Source of the DNA: an uncultured Eubacteriales bacterium
Lineage (GTDB): Bacteria; Bacillota; Clostridia; Oscillospirales; Oscillospiraceae
Reading direction: 5' to 3'
Length of the DNA stretch: 35,317 nt
NCBI GenBank assembly: GCA_900319935.1
Contig: ONQJ01000013.1
Span: 1 to 35,317, forward strand
In this document: piece after piece, positions 24,761-31,965 of the stretch
Numbering within the stretch: the stretch's first letter is position 1
Layout: each line of letters starts with the position of its first letter
Notes under the pieces: generated by a model
Told to the model about the DNA's origin: nothing
Database searches by the model: none
Seen by the model: only the letters and a program-made list of their open reading frames with translations
Program-made: the position numbers and the translations under genes

Positions 24761-24787
24761 TCATCCGCCGGTTTTGCCGGCGGATGA
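24761..24787 (-). terminator. Hairpin between the aminotransferase and pullulanase genes
   Basis: TCATCCGCCGG (24761-24771) pairs perfectly with CCGGCGGATGA (24777-24787), loop TTTTG. On the minus strand it is followed by an AT-rich stretch (ATTTATAAAAG) rather than a clean T-run, so it may be a weak terminator or an mRNA stability hairpin in a two-gene transcript. Confidence 0.6.
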
Positions 24788-24806
24788 GGGGGAAAAAGCG
24801 GAGCGT

Positions 24807-26045
24807 TCAGTCGGCCAGCAGCTTGTTCAGCGCGGCGAGACGCATGCTCAGGCAGTAGATCTCCATCGCCTGCTCCAGCTGCTCGATGGGCGGGAGCGAG
24901 GGCGCGACGCGCATGTTGCTGTCCTTCGGGTCCTTGCCGTAGGGGAAGGTCGCGCCGGCGCCGGTCATCGTCAGGCCGGCCTCCTTGCACAGCTGCCAGA
25001 AATAGCCGCCGTTGGGCTTCTCCCAGCAGGCGATGCCGCGCGGAGCGATCTCGCGGTCGAGCCAGTCGAGCACGCAGCGGAACTTCGGCCCGAGGATCGC
25101 GGCGTGGCGCTTCATCAGCGCGAGCACGCCGTCCTTGTCGCGGAGATACCGCACATGGCGCAGCTGGTTGACCTTGTCGTAGGAGATCAGCTGGACGGTC
25201 AGCAGCTTCTTCATGTATTCCATGTTGCGCTCGCTGCACGCGAAGACCGAAACGCCCGCGCCCGGGAAGGTGATCTTCGAGGTCGAGGCGAACTCGAAGA
25301 CCATGTCGCCGTTGCCGTATTTTTCGCACTCGCCCAGGATGTCCGGGAAGGGGACGTAATCGCCGAAGAACTCGTGCACGCAGTAGGCGTTGTCCCACAT
25401 CAGAAGGAAGTCCTTCGCCGCGGGCTTCATCGAGGCGATGCGGCGGATGGTCTCGGCGCTGTAAATGATGCCGTCGGGGTTGGAGTACTTCGGCACGCAC
25501 CACATGCCGCGCACGTCGCCGTCGCGGATGAGCTCTTCCACCAGATCCATGTCCGGGCCCTCGGCGGTCATGGGGATCGTGATCATCTCCATGCCGAAGC
25601 TCTGCGAGATCGCGAAGTGGCGGTCATAGCCCGGCGCGGGGCAGAGCCACTTGACCTTGTCGAGCTTCGCCCAGGGCTTGTCGCTCATCAGACGGCCGTG
25701 GGTGTAGGCCTTGGCGATCGTGTCGTACATCAGCGTCAGCGAGGCGCTGCCGCCGCAGAAGATGTTCTCCTCCTTCACGCCCAGCAGCTCGGCGAAGAGC
25801 CTGCGGCAGGAGGGCAGGCCCTCGAGATTGCCGTAATTGCGCACGTCGATGCCGTCGCACATGTAGTCGCTGTCGGAGCGCAGGATGTCCATCATCTCCG
25901 CGGTCATGTCCAGCTGCTCCTTGCCCGGCTTGCCGCGCGCCATGTTCAGCGACAGGCCCCTGGCCTTGATCGCGTCGTACTGCGCCTGCACCTCGGCCAT
26001 TTCGCGCATGAGCTCGTCTCTGGTCATCTCGGCGTACTTTTTCAT
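24807..26045 (-). CDS. Aspartate aminotransferase, class I subgroup like Corynebacterium AspT
   Basis: A 412-residue PLP enzyme expected to interconvert aspartate plus 2-oxoglutarate with oxaloacetate plus glutamate. The N-terminal LSLNMARGKPGKEQLDM is typical of the distinct AspT subgroup (Pfam Asp_aminotransf family), which differs from E. coli AspC. PLP contacts visible are N189 (YSNP), D218 (MWDNA), Y221 and the Schiff-base Lys K257 (STSKITFPGAG). A GAAAGGA site precedes the ATG. Its exact amino acid specificity is inferred from family resemblance. Confidence 0.9.
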   Translation of the reverse strand: MKKYAEMTRDELMREMAEVQAQYDAIKARGLSLNMARGKPGKEQLDMTAEMMDILRSDSDYMCDGIDVRNYGNLEGLPSCRRLFAELLGVKEENIFCGGSASLTLMYDTIAKAYTHGRLMSDKPWAKLDKVKWLCPAPGYDRHFAISQSFGMEMITIPMTAEGPDMDLVEELIRDGDVRGMWCVPKYSNPDGIIYSAETIRRIASMKPAAKDFLLMWDNAYCVHEFFGDYVPFPDILGECEKYGNGDMVFEFASTSKITFPGAGVSVFACSERNMEYMKKLLTVQLISYDKVNQLRHVRYLRDKDGVLALMKRHAAILGPKFRCVLDWLDREIAPRGIACWEKPNGGYFWQLCKEAGLTMTGAGATFPYGKDPKDSNMRVAPSLPPIEQLEQAMEIYCLSMRLAALNKLLAD

Positions 26046-26109
26046 AGAATTGTTCCTTTCTGAACCCGCGGCGTTTCGCCGTCGTATTTGTTGGCTGCGC
26101 TTTTAGTCA

Positions 26110-26138
26110 ATCATACCATAAACAAACGCTTTCATCAA
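26110..26138 (-). promoter_or_regulatory. Promoter of the aminotransferase gene
   Basis: Read on the minus strand: TTGATG (26138-26133), 17-nt spacer, TATGAT (26115-26110). The leader then contains a small hairpin CGGCG-AAA-CGCCG (26081-26069) before the start at 26045. Confidence 0.7.
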
Positions 26139-26262
26139 GCGAGTATTCGTCGAAATATCATAAAAGAAGACTTTTCGCTTCGGGAGCGGAACTGCCTCTT
26201 CCCCTTTGGGCCGGAGCGTGTTACAATGCCTTTTGACAAGCAGCGGGAAGGAGGAGAGAAAA

Positions 26263-27042
26263 ATGCGCGCGATGCTCATGCCGATGGCTCTGACGCCGAA
26301 GATGGTCCTGATCGTCGTGATCGGCGTGTTTCTCGCCTCCTTTACCGACGGCGTGGCCGGCGGCGGCGGCATCATCTCGGTGCCGACCTATTTCCTCGCG
26401 GGCCTGCCGGCGCATCTGGCGCTGGGCACGAACAAGCTCTCGTCCTCGATCGGCACGGCGGTGTCCGCCGCGCGCTTCATCCGCGGCGGCTACGTCGACT
26501 GGAAGCTCGCCCTGCCCTCCGTGGCGCTGGCGCTCTACGGCGCGCATCTGGGCACGCGGGCGCAGCTCGCGCTCGACGAGACCTATCTCAAATGGCTGCT
26601 GCTGATCGTGCTGCCGATCGTTGCTTTTGTCGTGCTGCGGCAGAAGAAGCTGCCCGAGGTGCCGGGCGATATCCCGCCGCGGCGACGCGCGGCGATCGTG
26701 TGGGCCGCCTCCTTTATCGTCGGCGCCTACGACGGCTTCTACGGCCCCGGGACGGGGACCTTTCTGATCCTGATCTACTGCAATCTCGCCAAAATGGACC
26801 TGCGCACCGCCTCGGGCAACGTCAAGCTGGTGAACCTGGCGAGCAATATCGGCGCGCTTTTCACCTCGCTGACGCACGGCAAGGTCTTTCTCGTCCTCGG
26901 CCTGATCGGCGCGGTCGCGTCCGTCGCGGGGCACTACATCGGCTCGGGCATGGCGATCAAGAACGGCTCGAAGGTCGTGCGGCCGGTCATCCTGGTCGTT
27001 CTGGTCCTGCTCGCGATCAAAGTGATAACGGAGTTGGTATGA
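26263..27042 (+). CDS. TSUP-family (TauE/SafE) membrane transporter
   Basis: A 259-residue membrane protein with about eight helices. The N-terminal repeat has the family motif DGVAGGGGIISVPTYF followed by LALGTNKLSSSIGT; the second repeat has GAYDGFYGPGTGTFL and TASGNVKLVNLASNIGAL. TSUP proteins move sulfite, sulfonates or other small organic anions; the substrate here is unknown. The ATG at 26263, just after AAGGAGGAGA, is preferred over an in-frame ATG at 26206 that has no ribosome binding site and would add 19 non-membrane residues. Its stop overlaps the racemase start. Confidence 0.92.
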   Translation: MRAMLMPMALTPKMVLIVVIGVFLASFTDGVAGGGGIISVPTYFLAGLPAHLALGTNKLSSSIGTAVSAARFIRGGYVDWKLALPSVALALYGAHLGTRAQLALDETYLKWLLLIVLPIVAFVVLRQKKLPEVPGDIPPRRRAAIVWAASFIVGAYDGFYGPGTGTFLILIYCNLAKMDLRTASGNVKLVNLASNIGALFTSLTHGKVFLVLGLIGAVASVAGHYIGSGMAIKNGSKVVRPVILVVLVLLAIKVITELV

Positions 27043-27743
27043 TGAAAAAAACGATCGGTATCCTCGGCGGCATGGGGCCGCTCGCCACTGTGGACCTCTA
27101 TAAAAAGATCGTCCTCTCGACCGCGGCCGACGGCGACAACGACCATATCCGCGTCTATATCGACGGGAACTCCGCCATCCCCGACCGCACGGCGGCGATC
27201 CTCTCCGGCGGGCCCGACCCGGTCCCGGAGATGCTCAGCGCGCTGCGCAGCCTTGAAAAATGCGGGGCGGACTGCGTGATCATGCCCTGCAACACCGCGC
27301 ACCACTTCCTCCCGCGCCTGCAGGCGGAGACGGCTCTGCCCTTCATCGACATGACGGCCGTCACGGCCGCGGTCTGCGCGGAGCGCTATCCGGGAAAGCG
27401 CGCCTGCCTGCTCGGCACGAAGGGCACGATCGCGGCGCGGATATACGACGGCGCGCTGGAGGCGGCGGGAGTCGACTTCCTCGTCCCGAACGGGGACGAG
27501 CAGACGGAGCTGATGCGCCTGATCTACGACGTGGTCAAGGCCTCGAAGCCCCTGGAGCCGGAGACGGAGGCTTGGCATGAGCTGCTCACGGAGCTCATCG
27601 GGCGCGGCGCGGAGTATTTCATCCTCGCCTGCACGGAGCTGCCGATCCTCGCGGACCATCTCGGCCATCCAGGCCCCTTCGTCGACCCCACGCTGGAGCT
27701 GGCGAAGGCGGCGATCCGCTTCTGCGGGTACAGGGTAAAATAA
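27039..27743 (+). CDS. Aspartate/glutamate racemase family protein
   Basis: A 234-residue cofactor-independent racemase. The start KKTIGILGGMGPLATVDLYKK and the two catalytic Cys motifs CNTAHHF (C84) and ACTELPIL (C198) are intact, so amino acid racemisation by the two-base cysteine mechanism is plausible. The resemblance is closer to the aspartate racemase (RacD/YgeA-like) branch than to MurI, so D-aspartate may be the product. The start ATG overlaps the TSUP stop (ATGATG), implying coupled translation. Confidence 0.92.
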   Translation: MMKKTIGILGGMGPLATVDLYKKIVLSTAADGDNDHIRVYIDGNSAIPDRTAAILSGGPDPVPEMLSALRSLEKCGADCVIMPCNTAHHFLPRLQAETALPFIDMTAVTAAVCAERYPGKRACLLGTKGTIAARIYDGALEAAGVDFLVPNGDEQTELMRLIYDVVKASKPLEPETEAWHELLTELIGRGAEYFILACTELPILADHLGHPGPFVDPTLELAKAAIRFCGYRVK

Positions 27744-27755
27744 AGTCTCCCGGAG

Positions 27756-27796
27756 ATATGAACGGCGGGCCTTGGGCTCGCCGTTCATATTTTCTT
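27756..27796 (+). terminator. Terminator after the TSUP-racemase pair
   Basis: ATATGAACGGCGGGCC (27756-27771) pairs with GGCTCGCCGTTCATAT (27775-27790) with one G-T, then TTTCTTC. The stem is 16 bp with a 3-nt loop. Confidence 0.9.
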
Positions 27797-27816
27797 CACA
27801 AAAAGGACAAAAAGCA

Positions 27817-27883
27817 CTTCCCAAAAAGGAAAAAATCTGTATAATAAGAATTAACCGGATTGGCCGCCGTGTTCCCGGCGGCC
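27817..27883 (+). promoter_or_regulatory. Promoter region and leader hairpin of the acidic amino acid symporter
   Basis: A perfect TATAAT is at 27840-27845. No good -35 box lies 17 nt upstream (CTTCCC), and the intervening bases are A-rich, so the promoter may be activator- or UP-dependent. The leader contains GGCCGCCG (27862-27869) facing CGGCGGCC (27876-27883), an 8-bp hairpin with loop TGTTCC. Confidence 0.6.
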
Positions 27884-27920
27884 GGAAAACAGGTAAAAAA
27901 AACAATACAGGAGGGCTATC

Positions 27921-29234
27921 ATGGAACAAAACGCACCCAAGAAGAAGGGTATCCTTCAGGCATACCTGAACTTCAACGTGCTGTACAAGATCCTGATCGG
28001 TCTTGTCATCGGCGCGATCGCCGGCGTGATACTTGCCGCCAACGGCGTCACGGCGATCCCCGCGTGGATCAGCATGTTCGGCACCATCTTCACCAGACTG
28101 CTGAAAATGATCATCATCCCGATGATCGTCGGTTCTCTGGTCGTAGGCGCATCCTCTGTCTCCCCCGCCAACGTCGGTAAGGTCGGCATCCGCGTCGTCG
28201 TCATCTACCTGATCACCTCGGCCTTCGGCGTCATCATCGGCCTGCTGATGGGCAACATCTTCCAGCCGCATGCCGAGCTGGCAAAGGTCACCGAGCTGGC
28301 CGCCGACGCCGCCGGCAAGACCGCCGACGTCAGCGTCTGGAAGACCATCTCCGATATCATCCCCACCAGCGTGCTGTCCTCTCTGGTCAACGAGACCGTG
28401 CTGCAGGTCATCTTCTTCGCGCTGATCTTCGGCCTGTGCCTGTCCTACATGAAGAACTCCGAGGACGAGCGCATCCGCAGGATCTCCAACACGATGTTCG
28501 ACATCTTCGACTGCCTGACCGAGATCATGATGAAGGTCGTCTCCGGCATCATGCAGTACGCGCCCATCGGCGTCGCGGTCCTGATCTGCGAAGTCTTCGC
28601 CAAGAACGGCGCCAAGGTCGCCGGCGCGCTCGTTACGGTCACGGTGGCCTGCTTCCTGGGCTACGCGATCCACGTCGTGCTGATCTACGGCGGCCTGCTG
28701 AAGATCTTCCGCATCAAGATCGGCTCCTTCTTCAAGGAAGCCCGCACGCCGTTCATCACCGCCTTCGTCACCCGTTCGTCCAACGCCACGCTGCCCACCA
28801 CGATGACCGCGGCCGAGAACCTCGGCGTGGACAAGGAGGTCTATGCCTTCTCGCTCCCGCTCGGCGCGACGATCAACATGGACGGCACCGCCATCTACCA
28901 GGGCGTCTGCGCGTTCTTCCTGGTCATGTCCTGCTTCGGCCGCGGCCTGACCATGGGTGAGATGGGCATGATCGTTCTGCTGGCCACCCTGGCCTCGATC
29001 GGCACGGCGGGCGTTCCCGGCGCCGGCGCCATCATGCTGGCCATGGTCATGCAGGGCATCAACCTGCCGATCGCAGAGGGCACGGTCCTGGCCGGCGCCT
29101 ACGCGATGATCCTCGGCATCGACGCCATCCTCGACATGGGCCGTACCGCGCTCAACGTCGTCGGCGACCTGACCTGCACCTGCTGCATCGCCAAGTCGAC
29201 GAAATTCGTGAAAGAGGATTCCGCTCTCCTGTAA
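27921..29234 (+). CDS. Dicarboxylate/acidic amino acid:cation symporter (GltP/DAACS family)
   Basis: A 437-residue transporter of the archaeal GltPh / bacterial GltP fold. The HP1 serine-rich motif RSSNATLPTT (285-294), NMDGT (319-323), HP2 GVPGAG (364-369) and TM8 residues D401, D405, R408, T409, N412 and D416 are all conserved. The Arg in DMGRT is the residue that binds the side-chain carboxylate in aspartate/glutamate carriers, so an acidic substrate (Asp or Glu) is likely, rather than neutral amino acids. AGGAGG at 27909-27914 sets the start. Confidence 0.94.
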   Translation: MEQNAPKKKGILQAYLNFNVLYKILIGLVIGAIAGVILAANGVTAIPAWISMFGTIFTRLLKMIIIPMIVGSLVVGASSVSPANVGKVGIRVVVIYLITSAFGVIIGLLMGNIFQPHAELAKVTELAADAAGKTADVSVWKTISDIIPTSVLSSLVNETVLQVIFFALIFGLCLSYMKNSEDERIRRISNTMFDIFDCLTEIMMKVVSGIMQYAPIGVAVLICEVFAKNGAKVAGALVTVTVACFLGYAIHVVLIYGGLLKIFRIKIGSFFKEARTPFITAFVTRSSNATLPTTMTAAENLGVDKEVYAFSLPLGATINMDGTAIYQGVCAFFLVMSCFGRGLTMGEMGMIVLLATLASIGTAGVPGAGAIMLAMVMQGINLPIAEGTVLAGAYAMILGIDAILDMGRTALNVVGDLTCTCCIAKSTKFVKEDSALL

Positions 29235-29237
29235 GCG

Positions 29238-29630
29238 ATGAACCGAACTGCGCTTGACAAGCGGATGCGGGAGCTGTCGATCTACAGCGACTTCTATTAC
29301 CGCAAGGAGCTGGGTGCGCTCGCCCAGGTCATCCAGGACGGCGAACAGCTCAACTGCATCCTCACCGGCGTGCACGAGGGGAACCGCAAAATGCTGGCGA
29401 TCACCGACCAGCGCGTCATCATCCTCTTTGCCGGCGCGCTCGCCGCGAAAAACGTGACGGTCATGCGCCGCAGCGCGATCAGCGAGTATCGCTTCGAGAA
29501 AAAGCTGCCGTTCTCCAACGTGAGCCTCCGCACCGACAGCGGGACCGAGTTCGTGTTCACCAACACGCAGCGCTCGCTCAAGGAGCTTTTCGAGTGGGCG
29601 ATGCAGCGGCCCCTGCCCGACGCGGGCTGA
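29238..29630 (+). CDS. Small PH-like domain protein (YokE-type)
   Basis: A 130-residue soluble protein. The core GEQLNCILTGVHEGNRKMLAI-TDQRVIILF and the later AISEYRFEKKLPFSNVSLRT pattern match the bacterial PH-like (bPH_3/YokE) fold, in which strands end in the TDQR(V/L)I turn. It starts 3 nt after the symporter stop and has no ribosome binding site of its own, so it is probably made by translational coupling. It may bind membranes or partner proteins near the symporter; that is inference. Confidence 0.82.
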   Translation: MNRTALDKRMRELSIYSDFYYRKELGALAQVIQDGEQLNCILTGVHEGNRKMLAITDQRVIILFAGALAAKNVTVMRRSAISEYRFEKKLPFSNVSLRTDSGTEFVFTNTQRSLKELFEWAMQRPLPDAG

Positions 29631-29649
29631 GCGCCTGCAAACAAACAAA

Positions 29650-29690
29650 AAGAGCCCGATCCGGGTTTCCCGGATCGGGCTCTTCTTTTT
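29650..29690. terminator. Bidirectional terminator between convergent genes
   Basis: AAGAGCCCGATCCGGG (29650-29665), loop TTT, perfect complement to 29684, then CTTTTT. The minus strand also ends in TTTTTG, so it can stop transcription from both sides. Confidence 0.95.
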
Positions 29691-29711
29691 CCGCCGCGGA
29701 CAGGAGCTGCT

Positions 29712-30809
29712 TTACATCAGCCCCAGGCCCTTGGCGACGATGCAGATGAAATCCTGCACGTTCGTCACGATCGTCGTAGCCGAGAGCGAGCCGCGGTCGA
29801 TGAGCTTGTTGACCACGAACTCGTCGGCGTCCACGCAGTAAAAATACACGGGACGCACGCTCCCGTCCTCGCGCACGCGGAAGGAGGGCGTCATGTTGCC
29901 GGTCGCGATCGTGTGCAGCATCGTGGCCAGGCAGATCACGGTCGAGGCCTTCTCGACCAGCGCGCGCATGGCGCTCTGCGCCTCGTAGGCGCTGCCGATG
30001 ACCTCGGGCAGCGGGCCGTCGTCGCGGATCGAGCCGGCCAGCACGAAGGGTACGTTCTTTTTCACCACGCTGTACATGATGCCGTTCTCGATCCGGTAGT
30101 CCTCGAGGAACTGCGGGATCGAGCCGCTGCGGCGCACGAGGTTGATCACGTCGAGGTGGTTGTAGTGGCCGTTCGGCATGGACTGCTGGGTGTAGATGTC
30201 CTGGCCCAGCGCCGTGTGCAGCAGCGCGCCCTCGAGATCGTGGGTCGCCAGCGCGTTGCCCGCCATCAGACCGTGGGCGTAGCCGTTTTCGATCAGCTGG
30301 GACATCGCGTAGCGCGCGTCGCGGTCAAAGGCGAAGGCCGGGCCCATCACCCAGAGGATGTTGCCCTCCTCGCGCTCGGCCCTGAGCAGCTCGATCAGCC
30401 GGTCATAGTCGCGGGCGTAGGAGGTCTCGCGGCTGCGGCCCTGGCGGAAGACGAACTGGTCGCCGCCCGCGGCCGCGCCCTCGTCGAAGCCGTGGGCGTG
30501 AAGAAAGATGCCCTCCTCCCCTCGCTCCGTGCGGCCGAGGATCACACGGTCGCCGCGGCGCAGGTTGCGGTTTTCCACCACCGCGAGCGTGCCGTCGTCC
30601 CGGAGCACGACGCTCGAATCCATGCGGCTGCGCTCGGCCAGCCGCCACTGTCCGTCGATCTTGAAATATTCGGGATACATCGAGGTGCTGTGGAAGCCCT
30701 CCGGCGCGACGCCGTCCCGCTCGACGGACGCCCAGGCGGCGTCGGGCGCGTTTTTCAGCTGGGGAGAAGAAAAGTCCGGCGCGTGATAGGCCGGGAACAC
30801 GAAAGCCAT
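29712..30809 (-). CDS. LOR/SDH-family protein (ornithine cyclodeaminase-like, AgrE C-terminal type)
   Basis: A 365-residue protein whose C-terminal two thirds match the LOR/SDH conserved region (TIGR00300 type): MAGNALATHD (182-191), PNGHYNHLDVIN (212-223), VPFVLAGSIRDDGPLPEV (253-270) and LATMLHTIATGN (294-305). Related domains include the archaeal ornithine cyclodeaminase of methanogens and the C-terminal half of cyanobacterial AgrE, which turn ornithine into proline and ammonia. No arginine dihydrolase domain is fused here. The N-terminal 120 residues are of the variable type with PEYFKIDGQWRL and MDSSVVL. Activity is inferred, not proven. CCTCC (30818-30822) is the ribosome binding site on the minus strand. 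Confidence 0.82.
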   Translation of the reverse strand: MAFVFPAYHAPDFSSPQLKNAPDAAWASVERDGVAPEGFHSTSMYPEYFKIDGQWRLAERSRMDSSVVLRDDGTLAVVENRNLRRGDRVILGRTERGEEGIFLHAHGFDEGAAAGGDQFVFRQGRSRETSYARDYDRLIELLRAEREEGNILWVMGPAFAFDRDARYAMSQLIENGYAHGLMAGNALATHDLEGALLHTALGQDIYTQQSMPNGHYNHLDVINLVRRSGSIPQFLEDYRIENGIMYSVVKKNVPFVLAGSIRDDGPLPEVIGSAYEAQSAMRALVEKASTVICLATMLHTIATGNMTPSFRVREDGSVRPVYFYCVDADEFVVNKLIDRGSLSATTIVTNVQDFICIVAKGLGLM

Positions 30810-30843
30810 GGCAAAAACCTCCGGAGACGTTTTTCTTTTCTCT

Positions 30844-30873
30844 ATTTTACACCGCCGGGCGGGCGAAATACAA
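30844..30873 (-). promoter_or_regulatory. Promoter of the LOR/SDH gene
   Basis: On the minus strand: TTGTAT (30873-30868), 18-nt spacer, TAAAAT (30849-30844) preceded by TG. The spacer is GC-rich. Start codon at 30809 follows a GGAGG site. Confidence 0.6.
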
Positions 30874-30885
30874 GCATGACTTCCG

Positions 30886-30923
30886 AAAGGAAAGCCCCGT
30901 CCTGCGGACGGGGCTTTCCTTTT
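30886..30923 (-). terminator. Terminator of the membrane protein gene
   Basis: AAAGGAAAGCCCCGTCC (30886-30902) pairs with GGACGGGGCTTTCCTTT (30906-30922) with a 3-nt loop; on the minus strand the stem ends in CTTTCCTTTCGG. It lies just after the gene ending at 30937. Confidence 0.88.
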
Positions 30924-30936
30924 GAAGCTGCGGCGC

Positions 30937-31845
30937 TCAGATCCAGTATTTCTCCAGATTGAGGACCTCGCTGTTTTCCATATACTCCTTGAGATAGATC
31001 TCGCAGCATTCCTCCAGCGTGGCGTCGCTCTTGCTGTGCTCGAGCATGATGGAAATGATCCGGCTGGGGATCACGATGTCAAGGATCCTGGCCGAGCTGT
31101 GGCTGCGCGCCATGGCCGCGACGATCCTGCGCACGTCGGCGTCGGCAAAGAGCTGGGTGAAGAAGGCGCTCTCGTCCGCCTTGCGCTTGTCATAGGAGCG
31201 GTTGTGCAGCACGCGGATGCCCGTGGCGATCAGAAAGGTCAGCGGCATGATGGCCGTCAGCGGGATCCAGTGGGGCAGACGGGAAAGGAAGCCGTAAAAG
31301 TCGTTCCAGCCGCCCTTTTCCTCGCCCAGGACCGCGACCATGACGTAGTAGACGATCGCGTAGATCAGCACGGGGATCAGCGCCAGCAGCGAGTCGCGGA
31401 TGGTCAGGCGCTTTTCGCTCATGAAAAAGCAGAAGGCCACGATCGCGAGGATCGGGCAGACCCCGTGCAGGAAAAAGCGCGAGCCCGTGAAGATCAGCAC
31501 GAAGCCCTTGGCCGGCGAGAGGATGAACAGCGAGACCAGAAAGGTCAGCGCCACGGCGGTCACGCCCATGTAGACCAGATCCACGATCCAGCGCGGCATG
31601 TGATAATTGTGCGTGCGCAGCCCGTCGAGCGTATAGGGGATGACCATCGCCATCGCGGCCGCGCAGAGGATGTTGGAGTTGACCGTGAACATGCAGAAGG
31701 TCCGCAGGCCCATGTGGTCGAAGTTCTCGTCCGCGATGGTCGTGAGATTCATCGTCACGCCGACGCACACGCAGATCACGACGACGGCCGCGCTGAAAAA
31801 GGCCAGCTGGCACTGCCGCTTGGTGATCTTCATCGCTCTGTCCAT
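30937..31845 (-). CDS. Polytopic membrane protein, Pr6Pr/FAR-17a-like
   Basis: A 302-residue protein with six or seven helices over residues 10-220 and a soluble C-terminal tail of about 80 residues (SAFFTQLFADADVRRIVAAMARS...). The segment TFCMFTVNSNILCAAAMAMVIPY and the later GVCPILAIVAFCFF recall the TxxSN and HxxxPxL motifs of Pr6Pr/FAR-17a-like proteins, with the equivalent His at FFLHGVCPI. Biochemical function in bacteria is unknown to me. AAAGGAG precedes the start on the minus strand. Confidence 0.75.
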   Translation of the reverse strand: MDRAMKITKRQCQLAFFSAAVVVICVCVGVTMNLTTIADENFDHMGLRTFCMFTVNSNILCAAAMAMVIPYTLDGLRTHNYHMPRWIVDLVYMGVTAVALTFLVSLFILSPAKGFVLIFTGSRFFLHGVCPILAIVAFCFFMSEKRLTIRDSLLALIPVLIYAIVYYVMVAVLGEEKGGWNDFYGFLSRLPHWIPLTAIMPLTFLIATGIRVLHNRSYDKRKADESAFFTQLFADADVRRIVAAMARSHSSARILDIVIPSRIISIMLEHSKSDATLEECCEIYLKEYMENSEVLNLEKYWI

Positions 31846-31965
31846 AACAAGAAAACTCCTTTCGAAGCGTCCTTAACGCCGCGCGGGCGGAGGCGTCCTT
31901 TTACGACCTTATTCTACCACAGCGCGCCGCTGCCGCGCAAGAGCGCGCAATGCTTTGCGACGCAT

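Noticed and set aside
26199-26227. Possible promoter for the TSUP gene with TACAAT at 26222-26227.
   Set aside because: No recognisable -35 box at the right distance. A promoter must exist somewhere in 26139-26250, but I cannot place it.
26934-29648. A 904-codon open frame on the minus strand opposite the racemase and symporter.
   Set aside because: It spans three genes with clear family motifs on the other strand, crossing their terminator and promoter; composition shows no protein family.
31880-31965. GC-rich inverted repeats downstream of the YfcC gene as a terminator.
   Set aside because: Several short stems (CGCGC-TCTT-GCGCG) exist but no T-run follows on the minus strand.
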